64,000 nt of DNA from Streptococcus hyointestinalis (lineage in GTDB: Bacteria; Bacillota; Bacilli; Lactobacillales; Streptococcaceae): positions 2,108,001-2,172,000 of the forward strand of contig NZ_JAAKGB010000001.1 in NCBI RefSeq assembly GCF_011039275.1, written 5' to 3'. Position numbers and translations under genes: made by a program. Shown in pieces: positions 53,771 through 64,000 of the stretch; the stretch's first letter is position 1; each line of letters starts with the position of its first letter. A model generated the notes under the pieces. That model ran no database searches. It was given only the letters and a program-made list of their open reading frames with translations, and was not told the origin of the DNA.

Positions 53771-55042
53771 TTACTTTGGAAGCATGACAATTTCTGCTCT
53801 ATCGGCTGTTTCAAAAAAAGAAAGCCCTTCTTGTAAAACATCCTCTAAGCTCATATTTTTTAACATATCAGGAATTTCCAAATACTGAGAAAAACGTGTC
53901 AACTGCATAGCCACGTCATAAGGGGAGTCCATCTCAGATAAAAAGGCACCATAGCACTCATAAACCACCTGCTGAAAATACTCCTCAGTCACATCAGGCA
54001 AATCCTTTATCTGGTTAATAGATTGCTGCAATTTTGTTGCTAAGGCAATCGGCTCACGTGTGTCTGCTGTTATCACTACAAACAACAAAGTGCCATAACA
54101 CTCCACCTCGATGTCAAAACGGTCATCTATAAGACCAGCATCATACAAACCTTGATAAGATTGTGATGTCCAGCCTAGAAGCATATCTAAGAACAGCTGT
54201 AAGATCAACTTTGTGCGTAAGGGGTCTTGATTTTCACTAAGAGGAAGACCACGATAACCAACAGCCACTTTAGGGCTAACAATGTCTTGATAGACGGTCG
54301 CCTTTGCAATCACAGGATTGTAAGCAATAGGGATTTTTTCAATTTTCTTGGTTAAAGGAATTGTCAACATCTCCTCTGTGTTATCAATAACCTTGGCTAA
54401 ATCCTTCGGTGAAAAATCACCAACCACAACCAGCCTACGATTATCCGCTGTGTAAAACAAGTCATGATTTTTCTGTAAATCCTTATAAGAAATAGCGGCT
54501 ATGCTATCGCTACTGCCTGCAATATCTTGTGCCATTGGAGTAACTGGAAAGAGCTGAGCTAATAATAACTGATACAGCCTATCGTCAGCATCATCCTGAT
54601 ACATGGCGATTTCCTGCTCTATGATACCTTTTTCACGCTCAATAGATTGCTCTGTAAAATGCCTCTCAACAATAAAACTTTGTAATAGCTGTAAACTCTT
54701 TTTTACATGACCTGTCGTCGAAAAGAAATAGGACGTTCTATCAAAACTAGTATAAGCATTACTATCAGCACCTAGTTGACTGAACTGTAAAGCAACATCC
54801 TCCCCTTGTGCATCCTCAAACAGTTTGTGCTCCAAAAAATGTGCAATACCTGAAGGATAGTGATATGTCTCTCCCCTGTAAGAAAAGTCGGTATCCATAG
54901 CGCCAAAGCCAACACTCATCATCGCAACAGTCTCTCTAAACCCTTTTTTAGGAAGTAAAATCAGCTGCAAACCACTAGAAAGTTTAGCAGTATAAAGGGT
55001 TTCTCCAAACTGACTATATTCTTTTTGAATCAACTTCACCAT
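53771..55042 (-). CDS. yfmH: M16-family zinc peptidase-like protein YfmH
   Basis: A 423-aa M16 protein. The inverted zinc motif HXXEH is present as H68-F-L-E71-H72, and the third ligand Glu is likely in EREKGIIEQEI. It should be the catalytic partner of the zinc-less YfmF next door. Family members are annotated as linked to EF-P modification in Bacillus, but the true substrate in streptococci is unclear. Its ATG is 1 nt after the yfmF stop. Confidence 0.9.
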   Translation of the reverse strand: MVKLIQKEYSQFGETLYTAKLSSGLQLILLPKKGFRETVAMMSVGFGAMDTDFSYRGETYHYPSGIAHFLEHKLFEDAQGEDVALQFSQLGADSNAYTSFDRTSYFFSTTGHVKKSLQLLQSFIVERHFTEQSIEREKGIIEQEIAMYQDDADDRLYQLLLAQLFPVTPMAQDIAGSSDSIAAISYKDLQKNHDLFYTADNRRLVVVGDFSPKDLAKVIDNTEEMLTIPLTKKIEKIPIAYNPVIAKATVYQDIVSPKVAVGYRGLPLSENQDPLRTKLILQLFLDMLLGWTSQSYQGLYDAGLIDDRFDIEVECYGTLLFVVITADTREPIALATKLQQSINQIKDLPDVTEEYFQQVVYECYGAFLSEMDSPYDVAMQLTRFSQYLEIPDMLKNMSLEDVLQEGLSFFETADRAEIVMLPK

Positions 55043-55043
55043 C

Positions 55044-56291
55044 TTAGTCTTTTCCCTCTACAAAATACAAACTCTGTAACTTGATATAGCGTGCTACTCT
55101 GCTAATATCTTCTTTACTAACCTTGTCAAGTTCTGTCAACCACTCTTCTAAAGAAAGACGACTGCCTAGATGTTCATTAAGATACAATTCCTCAACGTTA
55201 TAAGACACTTTATCTGTCATCATCAACTTCGTTGTTTTTAGCAGTGATTTCGTCTGCTCTAGAAGTTCATTTGAAAAGCGACCAAACTTGAGTTTAAAGA
55301 GCTGTTTGTTGATGGCATTTAAAACCTGACGACGATTTTTCTTATCAATACCTGCGTAAACATTGAGCAAACCAGTGTAAACATCTAATTGACAACCAAT
55401 ATTATAAGCTATCCCTAAACGCTCTCTGACATCTGTAAACAGCAACGAATGCGAGAAATTACCTAACATGCCTGACAGTAGGACTAGAGCTAAATTATCC
55501 TCTTTTGATTGATTGACTTGGCACCTATACCCTAACTGAAGAACAGATTGTTGAACTTGACGCCTGTTTGTCACTATGTTGACAGTGTTTTGTATAGGCT
55601 GTTGGTATTTTAATACTACATCGTTAGAACGGTCATCAAATGGCAGTTGACTCAACAGCTGAATCACTCGATAATCATCCACCTCTCCCACAACAAAAAT
55701 ATCAATACAGTCCTGCTGCAGCATCCTCTGAAATTCTTGATAAGCCGAGTAAGGTGTCTCTGCTTCAATGTTACTAATCTCACCATAAGGACTGGCTTTC
55801 AAGTCATCATCTTGGTAGTAAAGGCGCTGTAAATCTAATTGACTGCTATAAAATGTATCCTCTTCTTCAGCTTCCAAATAACGTTTTAAGTTGTTTTTTT
55901 CTAGGCTAAACACCTTTTGATTATACTGAAAACTACTGACTAATGGCGCATACAACACCTCTTTTAAGACATTTACGATAGACTCTAAGAGAGGTTCTTT
56001 ATGAAAAGTATAAGCGTCTCTCATAAAACTAATCTCAATATCAACACGGTGCGTCTTTCCTATAGTTGATACATTGGTTGATAGACTAGCTCCATAAAGA
56101 GAAGCCAATTTCTTTCTAAATTCTAGGCTCGTTGGGTATTTTTTAGTGGCTGTTGCTAGCATTTGTGCTACTAAGACACGTCTGGTCACTGTTTTTTCAA
56201 GATGAGCTCCCGAAAAACGAAAGGTGATATGATTCATTTTGTAACCAGGCTTTTTGATAAAATGGAGATTGACACCTTCTGCAAGTTTCAT
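55044..56291 (-). CDS. yfmF: M16-like peptidase subunit YfmF (zinc motif absent)
   Basis: A 415-aa M16-fold protein starting MKLAEGVNLHFIKKPGYKMN. It lacks the HXXEH motif at the expected place near residue 50-60, so it is probably catalytically inert and supplies substrate binding to YfmH, as in mitochondrial processing peptidase alpha/beta pairs. RVLVAQMLATATKKYPT is the family motif. It is the first gene of the yfmF-yfmH-rodZ-pgsA-ecfA1-ecfA2-ecfT run. Confidence 0.9.
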   Translation of the reverse strand: MKLAEGVNLHFIKKPGYKMNHITFRFSGAHLEKTVTRRVLVAQMLATATKKYPTSLEFRKKLASLYGASLSTNVSTIGKTHRVDIEISFMRDAYTFHKEPLLESIVNVLKEVLYAPLVSSFQYNQKVFSLEKNNLKRYLEAEEEDTFYSSQLDLQRLYYQDDDLKASPYGEISNIEAETPYSAYQEFQRMLQQDCIDIFVVGEVDDYRVIQLLSQLPFDDRSNDVVLKYQQPIQNTVNIVTNRRQVQQSVLQLGYRCQVNQSKEDNLALVLLSGMLGNFSHSLLFTDVRERLGIAYNIGCQLDVYTGLLNVYAGIDKKNRRQVLNAINKQLFKLKFGRFSNELLEQTKSLLKTTKLMMTDKVSYNVEELYLNEHLGSRLSLEEWLTELDKVSKEDISRVARYIKLQSLYFVEGKD

Positions 56292-56366
56292 GATTGGTCC
56301 TTTTCTTGAAAATCTTACCTCACATTATACCATTTTTTACCACTTCCTCCTACTGTAAGCGTTGCT

Positions 56367-56382
56367 TTGACAAGCTTGTCAA
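56367..56382. repeat. perfect 16-bp palindrome between yfmF and the S4 gene
   Basis: TTGACAAGCTTGTCAA, fully symmetric, in the divergent intergenic region. It is the same core as the 17-bp dyad inside the DnaA-box cluster at 5532-5548. It could be an operator for either divergent promoter. Confidence 0.6.
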
Positions 56383-56421
56383 CCTCCTTGATGGCTAAAC
56401 ATTTCGTTCTTTATCAGCTTA

Positions 56422-56430
56422 TGGTATAAT
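56422..56430 (+). promoter_or_regulatory. promoter of the S4-domain gene and recF
   Basis: TGGTATAAT extended -10, 28 nt before the ATG. Confidence 0.65.
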
Positions 56431-56457
56431 ACTACTATCAATACCTGTGAGGAACTT

Positions 56458-56814
56458 ATGCATTATACATTATTTGATGATTATATTACTTTACAATCGC
56501 TGTTAAAAGATTTACGCATTATACAAAGTGGCGGAGCTGTTAAAAGTTTTCTACAAGAGACGACAGTTCTCGTTAATGGCGAAAAAGAAACTCGTCGTGG
56601 TCGTAAATTGCGACTTTTAGATACCATTGTCATTCCCGATTTAGACATGACCATCACTATCACAGAGCCAAGTGCCGATGAAATCAAAGAACGAGAAGAA
56701 CTTCTCAGTGAAAAAGAACGGGTCAAAAAGATTGTGCAAAAAATGAACCAAGACAATAAAGCCCAAAAAGCTCGGGCAAACAAGAAACAAAAACCCCGTT
56801 TTCCAGGAATGTAG
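56458..56814 (+). CDS. S4 RNA-binding domain protein (YaaA of the recF operon)
   Basis: A 118-aa protein with an S4 domain (about residues 12-68; ITLQSLLKDLRIIQSGGAVK) and a basic, charged C-terminal tail (about 75-118) ending KKQKPRFPGM. In Firmicutes it sits directly before recF and is thought to bind structured RNA, perhaps the ribosome; its function is not proven. Not related to the peroxide protein also called YaaA at 4595. The gap to recF is 3 nt. Confidence 0.9.
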   Translation: MHYTLFDDYITLQSLLKDLRIIQSGGAVKSFLQETTVLVNGEKETRRGRKLRLLDTIVIPDLDMTITITEPSADEIKEREELLSEKERVKKIVQKMNQDNKAQKARANKKQKPRFPGM

Positions 56815-56817
56815 GCT

Positions 56818-57918
56818 ATGTGGATAGAGTCAATGACCCTTCAAAACTATCGTAACTACGATACGTTAGAAGCTCGCTTTTCACCTACGCTCAATATTTT
56901 CATTGGACAAAATGCACAGGGAAAGACAAACTTTCTAGAAGCCATTTATTTTTTGGCGCTGACAAGAAGCCACAGGACACGCTCAGACAAAGAGTTGATA
57001 CAGTTTCAAAAAGATTCTCTGCATGTCTCTGGTTCTCTCGTTCGCACAAATGGTAAAGTGCCTCTTGACATCCATCTCTCTAAGCATGGACGCACAACCA
57101 AACTCAACCACTTGAAGCAAGCAAAATTATCCGATTATATCGGAAATATGACCGTCGTCTTATTTGCACCAGAGGATTTACAGTTAGTCAAGGGAGCACC
57201 TGCACTTAGACGGAAGTTTATTGATATTGATTTGGGGCAGATTAAGCAACTTTATTTGGCAGATTTATCTCAGTACAATCACGTGCTTAAACAGCGTAAT
57301 AGCTACTTGAAGACGGCTGAGACGGTGGATAAGGAATATCTCTTTGTACTTGATGAGCAGCTCATCCACTATGGCAGTCGTGTCATCAAGCACCGCTATC
57401 AGTTTATCAAAGACTTGTCACAACAAGCAGATAAGCACCATTTCACGATTTCAAATGAGCTTGAGCACCTGTCTATCCAGTATCTCTCGTCTATTTCATT
57501 TACAGCTGTTGACGAGATTGAGGAGCAATTCAGAAAACAACTGGAAGCTTCTAGGAAGCGTGACCTGTTCAAAAAAAATACAGGTGTTGGTCCACACCGA
57601 GATGACTTGGCTTTTTTCATCAATGAACTGAATGCTTCCTTTGGTAGCCAAGGTCAGCAGCGTAGTCTCATCCTCTCACTAAAGCTAGCAGAGATCGACC
57701 TGATTAAGGCGTCAACTAAGGAATCGCCTATCTTGCTGCTTGATGATGTTATGAGTGAGCTTGACTATACTCGCCAAGAAAAACTCCTGCAAGCCATCAA
57801 AGACAATAATGTTCAAACCTTTATGACCACAACAAGCATTGACCATTTCAAAGACTTGCCTCAAGAGCTGAAACTCTTTACAATTGAAGCTGGTCACTTA
57901 CTTGATGAAAAAGAATGA
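56818..57918 (+). CDS. recF: DNA replication and repair protein RecF
   Basis: A 366-aa SMC-like ATPase: Walker [10 protein letters not shown] (residues 30-38), signature [19 protein letters not shown] about 275-295, Walker [14 protein letters not shown] about 305-318. It helps load RecA at gaps with RecO and RecR. The ATG follows an in-frame TAG by 3 nt, so translation is coupled to the S4 gene. It is convergent with guaB. Confidence 0.96.
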   Translation: MWIESMTLQNYRNYDTLEARFSPTLNIFIGQNAQGKTNFLEAIYFLALTRSHRTRSDKELIQFQKDSLHVSGSLVRTNGKVPLDIHLSKHGRTTKLNHLKQAKLSDYIGNMTVVLFAPEDLQLVKGAPALRRKFIDIDLGQIKQLYLADLSQYNHVLKQRNSYLKTAETVDKEYLFVLDEQLIHYGSRVIKHRYQFIKDLSQQADKHHFTISNELEHLSIQYLSSISFTAVDEIEEQFRKQLEASRKRDLFKKNTGVGPHRDDLAFFINELNASFGSQGQQRSLILSLKLAEIDLIKASTKESPILLLDDVMSELDYTRQEKLLQAIKDNNVQTFMTTTSIDHFKDLPQELKLFTIEAGHLLDEKE

Positions 57919-57921
57919 CTA

Positions 57922-58024
57922 TTTACAGTTGTGTTTACATATAATTTACATTTATTTACAAGAAAATAAGCTTAATATAGCTTGTTTTCTGTTTTTGATT
58001 TACAATAGTGTTGACATATTGTTT

Positions 58025-58027
<3 letters not shown>
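57922..58027 (+). repeat. array of TTTACA hexamers in the recF/guaB gap
   Basis: TTTACA occurs at 57922, 57934, 57945, 57955, 57999 and 58022. The first four are spaced 12, 11 and 10 bp, close to one helical turn. There is no gene in this 139-bp gap and no promoter is required of it. AT-rich sequence raises the chance of coincidence. Confidence 0.45.
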
Positions 58028-59539
<1,512 letters not shown>

Positions 59540-59560
59540 TTACAGTTCCTCTTTTCTATT

Positions 59561-59606
59561 TAGTAACAAGACCTTACAAGCCCTGTCCTAAGGGTTATTG
59601 TTACTA
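59561..59606 (-). promoter_or_regulatory. structured guaB leader RNA
   Basis: P1: TAGTAACAA (59561-59569) pairs with TTGTTACTA (59598-59606), nine perfect pairs. P2 inside: ACCTTA (59571-59576) with TAAGGGT (59589-59595, one bulge), capping a 12-nt loop CAAGCCCTGTCC. The structure starts at the predicted transcription start, 22 nt upstream of the guaB ATG. A regulatory role is inferred. Confidence 0.5.
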
Positions 59607-59633
59607 TCATATCACGCTAAAATCATTTGTCAA
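59606..59633 (-). promoter_or_regulatory. guaB promoter
   Basis: Minus strand -35 TTGACA (59628-59633), 16-bp spacer, -10 TATGAT (59606-59611) with upstream TGA. Confidence 0.8.
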
Positions 59634-59693
59634 CTACTTCTATTTTATTTTTTAAAATGATACTCCTTCCACCATTTGTCAGAAAATTTGCAG

Positions 59694-59728
59694 AAATAAA
59701 AACTCTGCTAACAAGTTTTGTTAGCAGA
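59694..59728 (-). terminator. trpS terminator
   Basis: CTGCTAACAA / TTGTTAGCAG, perfect 10-bp stem followed on the minus strand by AGTTTTTATTT, 14 nt after the trpS stop. Confidence 0.88.
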
Positions 59729-59741
59729 ATCTCTCAAATGC

Positions 59742-60782
<1,041 letters not shown>

Positions 60783-60796
60783 TTATCTTATTTATC

Positions 60797-61030
60797 AAAA
60801 AAACTCGCACAGCTAGCTGTGCGAGGACGTCTCTATAACGTGGTACCACCTCGATTAAGTAGTGTAACTACTCATCTCACTCTTCAAAGAAGAAGCACGC
60901 TAAGGGGTGCTAGTCCTGAAACTTATGTATTTGTTTCACGTCAAACATCAGCCCAAAGTCATCTTGTAATTGCTGGCTTGCAGCACCGCCAACTCTCTAT
61001 AAATCACTCGTGATAACCCTTCTGAATAAC
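60797..61030 (-). promoter_or_regulatory. T-box riboswitch of trpS
   Basis: The T-box sequence AGGTGGTACCACG lies at 60839-60851. It is followed by the terminator CTCGCACAGCTAGCTGTGCGAG-like 22-bp palindrome (60804-60825) with a T run. Stem I features (AGAGAG, then GGCGGTGCTGCAAGCC) lie upstream near 60970-61000, and a TGG codon in the TTTGGGC stretch at 60953-60955 is the likely Trp specifier. Uncharged tRNA-Trp should stabilise the antiterminator and turn trpS on. Confidence 0.92.
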
Positions 61031-61036
61031 ACCTTT

Positions 61037-61065
61037 ATTCTATGTTATTTCCCCTTGTTTGTCAA
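61037..61065 (-). promoter_or_regulatory. trpS promoter
   Basis: Minus strand -35 TTGACA (61060-61065), 17-bp spacer, -10 TAGAAT (61037-61042). A near-consensus promoter reading into the T-box. Confidence 0.88.
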
Positions 61066-61136
61066 GTTAGAATAAGGTTCTTGACGTCTTCTAAAGCTTT
61101 TGTGATAATAGAGTCATAAGTAAGAAAGAGGACGCA

Positions 61137-62009
61137 ATGACTAAAAAACTTTTTGATTTCTTCTTGGTGACCGTTGGATCACTCATTTCAGCTGTCGGCT
61201 TTAACGTCATGTTTTTACACAACCATATCGCCTCAGGTGGGGTTGGGGGATTAGCTGTCAGTTTTGAAAAACTTTTTGGCTGGACTCCTGCGACCTTTGT
61301 CATGGCAAGTAACATCCCACTGCTGGTGCTCTGCCTTGTTTTCTTGGGAAGAGGGGTCTTTCTTAAAACCATTTATGGCTCACTGATTTATCCCGTTTTT
61401 ATCCAGATGACAGCTAACTTTCCAAATGTCACTGACAATCAGCTGCTAGCAGCTCTTTTTGGTGGGGTTATCGTTGGAGCTGGACTTGGGCTTGTTTTTC
61501 TTGGCAATTCCTCCACTGGAGGAACAGGTATCATCGTACAAATCCTCCACAAGTACACACCACTGCCTTTTGGTGTTGTCCTTGTGCTCATTGACGGTCT
61601 TGTGGTGGGGATTAGTCTTGTTGCCTTTGATGCGGATACTGTGATGTACTCTATTATAGCTCTGATTACTATTTCCTACGTGGTAGAGGTTATCAGTACT
61701 GGCTTTAATGCATCTAAAAATATTATGATTATTACCAAAGAAACCAAGCAAGTTCGAGATTATATCACAAACACGCTTGACCGTGGCGTTAGCCAGTGGC
61801 CAATCATCGGAGGATTTACAGGTGGGACAAAGGAAATGCTGATGACCACTGTCTCTAGTATCGAGTTTCCTCGCTTGCAAAAAGAAATCCTCAAATACGA
61901 CGAAACAGCCTTTATCATTGCCATGCCTGCTAGTCAAGTCATGGGGCGTGGCTTTAGTCTGACAAAACAGTACCATAAAGCAACAGACGACATTCTTCCG
62001 CCGATGTAG
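61137..62009 (+). CDS. YitT family membrane protein (DUF161 + DUF2179)
   Basis: A 290-aa protein with five to six spans (residues about 8-195), the motif GNSSTGGTGIIVQIL, and a C-terminal DUF2179 domain (about 205-285; GVSQWPIIGGFTGGTKEMLM). Third YitT paralogue of the window, more distant from the tandem pair at 23.9-25.8 kb. Function unknown. RBS AAGAAAGAGG. It is divergent from trpS and 64 nt before the ABC-F gene. Confidence 0.85.
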   Translation: MTKKLFDFFLVTVGSLISAVGFNVMFLHNHIASGGVGGLAVSFEKLFGWTPATFVMASNIPLLVLCLVFLGRGVFLKTIYGSLIYPVFIQMTANFPNVTDNQLLAALFGGVIVGAGLGLVFLGNSSTGGTGIIVQILHKYTPLPFGVVLVLIDGLVVGISLVAFDADTVMYSIIALITISYVVEVISTGFNASKNIMIITKETKQVRDYITNTLDRGVSQWPIIGGFTGGTKEMLMTTVSSIEFPRLQKEILKYDETAFIIAMPASQVMGRGFSLTKQYHKATDDILPPM

Positions 62010-62073
62010 TCCGTTGAAAAATCAACACTTTTTAGGTAAAATGAAGATGCAATAAAAAATGAGGTGAAAGAAT

Positions 62074-63696
62074 TTGCTAACAGTTTCTGACGTGTCGCTA
62101 CGCTTTAGTGACCGAAAATTATTTGATGATGTCAACATTAACTTTACAGCAGGTAATACCTACGGTCTTATCGGTGCCAACGGTGCAGGAAAATCAACTT
62201 TTTTAAAAATCTTAGCAGGTGATATTGAGCCTACAACTGGGCATGTGTCACTAGGACCAGATGAGCGTCTCTCGGTTTTGCGTCAAAATCACTTTGACTA
62301 CGAGGAAGAGCGTGTCATTGATGTCGTCATCATGGGAAATGAAAAACTCTACAACATCATGAAAGAAAAAGACGCCATCTACATGAAAGAGGACTTCTCT
62401 GACGAGGATGGCGTGCGTGCTGCTGAGCTCGAGGGTATCTTTGCTGAGCTAGGTGGTTGGGAAGCTGAGAGTGAGGCTTCACAACTCCTCCAAAACCTCA
62501 ACATCCCAGAAGACCTCCACTACCAAAACATGAGTGAGCTGGCAAATGGGGACAAGGTCAAAGTCCTCCTTGCAAAAGCGCTCTTTGGTCAGCCTGATGT
62601 GCTGCTCCTTGACGAGCCTACTAACGGTCTTGATATCCAGTCTATCACTTGGCTTGAGGACTTCCTCATTGACTTTGAAAATACCGTCATCGTCGTTTCT
62701 CACGACCGCCACTTCTTAAATAAAGTCTGCACCCACATGGCAGACCTGGACTTTGGAAAAATCAAGCTCTATGTCGGTAACTACGACTTTTGGAAACAGT
62801 CAAGTGAGCTCGCTGCTAAATTGCAAGCAGACCGCAATGCTAAAGCTGAAGAAAAAATCAAGGAACTGCAAGAGTTCGTCGCTCGTTTCTCCGCTAACGC
62901 TTCCAAATCCAAACAAGCAACCTCTCGTAAGAAAATGCTGGATAAGATTGAACTCGAAGAAATCGTGCCTTCTAGCCGCAAGTACCCATTTATCAAGTTT
63001 GTCTCTGAACGTGAAACTGGAAAAGACTTGCTCACGGTAGAAAATCTCTCTGTGACCATTGATGGTGAGAAGATTTTAGACAATATCAGCTTTATCCTAC
63101 GTCCAGGTGATAAAACAGCCTTTATCGGACAAAACGACATCCAAACCACAGCTCTTATCCGTGCGCTCATGGATGATATCGACTACGAAGGCACTATCAA
63201 ATGGGGGGTAACCACAAGTCGTTCTTACCTTCCAAAAGATAACTCTAAAGATTTTGCAACAGATGAGTCTATCCTTGAGTGGCTACGCCAATTTGCAAGT
63301 AAAGAAGAAGACGACAATACTTTCTTACGTGGCTTCTTGGGACGTATGCTTTTCTCAGGTGATGAGGTTAACAAGTCTGTCAACGTTCTCTCAGGAGGTG
63401 AGAAGGTGCGTGTCATGCTCTCAAAACTCATGCTCCTCAAGTCAAACGTTCTCATCCTTGACGACCCAACCAACCACTTAGACTTGGAGTCTATCTCTAG
63501 TCTAAACGACGGACTCAAAGACTTTAAAGAATCTATCATCTTTGCTAGTCACGACCACGAGTTCATCCAGACCCTAGCCAATCACATCATCGTCATCTCA
63601 AAAAATGGTGTCATTGACCGTATTGACGAGACTTATGACGAGTTTTTGGACAATGCAGAGGTTCAAGCTAAAGTGGCTGAGCTTTGGAAATCGTAA
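62074..63696 (+). CDS. ABC-F family ATPase, YbiT/YkpA-like, with one degenerate ATP site
   Basis: A 540-aa soluble protein with two NBDs and no membrane span. NBD1: Walker A GANGAGKST (34-42), Walker B LLLDEPTNGLD, degenerate signature ELANGDK. NBD2: Walker A replaced by GQNDIQTT, Walker B LILDDPTNHLD (Glu to Asp), good signature LSGGEK. In the head-to-tail dimer this makes one canonical site (NBD1 Walker plus NBD2 signature) and one degraded site. ABC-F proteins act on the ribosome, some in antibiotic protection. TTG start at 62074 behind GAGGTG. The substrate or stress is unknown. Confidence 0.9.
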   Translation: MLTVSDVSLRFSDRKLFDDVNINFTAGNTYGLIGANGAGKSTFLKILAGDIEPTTGHVSLGPDERLSVLRQNHFDYEEERVIDVVIMGNEKLYNIMKEKDAIYMKEDFSDEDGVRAAELEGIFAELGGWEAESEASQLLQNLNIPEDLHYQNMSELANGDKVKVLLAKALFGQPDVLLLDEPTNGLDIQSITWLEDFLIDFENTVIVVSHDRHFLNKVCTHMADLDFGKIKLYVGNYDFWKQSSELAAKLQADRNAKAEEKIKELQEFVARFSANASKSKQATSRKKMLDKIELEEIVPSSRKYPFIKFVSERETGKDLLTVENLSVTIDGEKILDNISFILRPGDKTAFIGQNDIQTTALIRALMDDIDYEGTIKWGVTTSRSYLPKDNSKDFATDESILEWLRQFASKEEDDNTFLRGFLGRMLFSGDEVNKSVNVLSGGEKVRVMLSKLMLLKSNVLILDDPTNHLDLESISSLNDGLKDFKESIIFASHDHEFIQTLANHIIVISKNGVIDRIDETYDEFLDNAEVQAKVAELWKS

Positions 63697-63769
63697 TAAA
63701 CATTCAGCAAGTCTGGAGCACTAGAGGCTTCAGACTTGATTCTTTTATAGCCCTAGACAAGGAGTGACT

Positions 63770-64000
63770 ATGGCATTCTTGAAAAAATACCAGAAAACCT
63801 TTTATTACCTGTGCAGTTTTCTCCTGCCTGTAGCGATTCTAGCTTTTATCTTACTGACACAAAACATCTATTGGAACAGTCCTACAACTATTCTAGCCAG
63901 CGATGGCTTTCACCAATATGTGATTTTTGCTCAAAACTTGCGCAATATCTTGCATGGTCAGGACAGTCTTTTTTACACTTTTACAAGTGGGCTAGGATTA
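63770..64000 (+). CDS. YfhO-family membrane protein (N-terminal part)
   Basis: The 77 residues visible start MAFLKKYQKTFYYLCSFLLP, with a first membrane span (about 12-34), then an extracytoplasmic segment ILASDGFHQYVIFAQNLRNI typical of YfhO. YfhO proteins are GT-C-type enzymes linked to lipoteichoic acid glycosylation. The RBS is AAGGAG and the gene runs past the window end. Confidence 0.8.
   Translation, partial: MAFLKKYQKTFYYLCSFLLPVAILAFILLTQNIYWNSPTTILASDGFHQYVIFAQNLRNILHGQDSLFYTFTSGLGL

Noticed and set aside
57934..57950. VicR/WalR box
   Set aside because: The reverse complement TGTAAATTATATGTAAA fits TGTWAHN5TGTWAH, but it lies in a convergent gap with no promoter target and in AT-rich DNA.
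60804..60825. Inverted repeat of an insertion sequence
   Set aside because: The 22-bp palindrome is the terminator of the trpS T-box, with the T run and T-box motif beside it.

Overview
The window is a stretch of Streptococcus chromosome (low-GC Firmicute). The evidence is gene content and order: tre locus, nrdD/nrdG, ireB-ruvX, spxA2, cinA-recA, mutL-mutS-argR/argS, rpmF-rpmG, dnaB-rplI-gdpP-mnmG, ecf-pgsA-rodZ, recF/guaB/trpS. This is the arrangement found close to, and on one side of, the streptococcal replication origin. Most genes are on the minus strand, which fits a replichore whose origin lies beyond the right end. The species cannot be fixed from the sequence. No tRNA, rRNA, insertion sequence, prophage or CRISPR array was found.

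Layout. 1-4.6 kb: trehalose uptake and cleavage (treC, treB) with the divergent repressor treR. 4.6-9.5 kb: yaaA and the anaerobic ribonucleotide reductase group (nrdD, a 44-aa ORF, a two-hairpin intergenic element, a GNAT gene, nrdG). The yaaA/nrdG convergent gap holds a dense cluster of DnaA boxes. 9.5-12.8 kb: a large membrane protein, a 38-aa ORF and the ireB-ruvX-DUF1292 operon, then spxA2. 12.9-23.9 kb: DNA repair and recombination (recA, cinA, tag, ruvA, mutL, mutS), a YlbF-like gene, argR, and divergent argS. 23.9-30 kb: two YitT-family genes, aspS, a LytTR/DUF3021 pair and hisS. 30-31 kb: a guanidinium-exporter-like SMR gene behind a terminator-coupled RNA element, then rpmF-rpmG. 31.1-36.4 kb is the most accessory-looking part: a methyltransferase, an orphan 99-aa gene, a frameshifted membrane gene, and a 902-aa YhgE/Pip protein beside a divergent TetR regulator.

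36.5-46.5 kb: translation and replication housekeeping (rpsD, veg, dnaB, rplI, gdpP, mnmG, NUDIX, marC, an RpiB-like gene, mnmA). 46.7-49.7 kb: serine dehydratase sdaAB-sdaAA, a HAD phosphatase and a secreted lysozyme-like protein. 49.8-56.3 kb: an overlapping minus-strand run yfmF-yfmH-rodZ-pgsA-ecfA1-ecfA2-ecfT. 56.4-64 kb: an S4-domain gene with recF, guaB behind a structured leader, trpS behind a T-box, a third YitT gene, an ABC-F ATPase with one degenerate ATP site, and the start of a YfhO-like gene cut by the window end.

Regulation visible in the sequence includes a cre and dyads at treB, a putative NrdR box pair at nrdD, extended -10 promoters (TGnTATAAT) at many genes, and an unusual number of terminator hairpins whose stem contains the stop codon of the gene they terminate. 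All functional calls rest on recognising families by eye. No searches were run.
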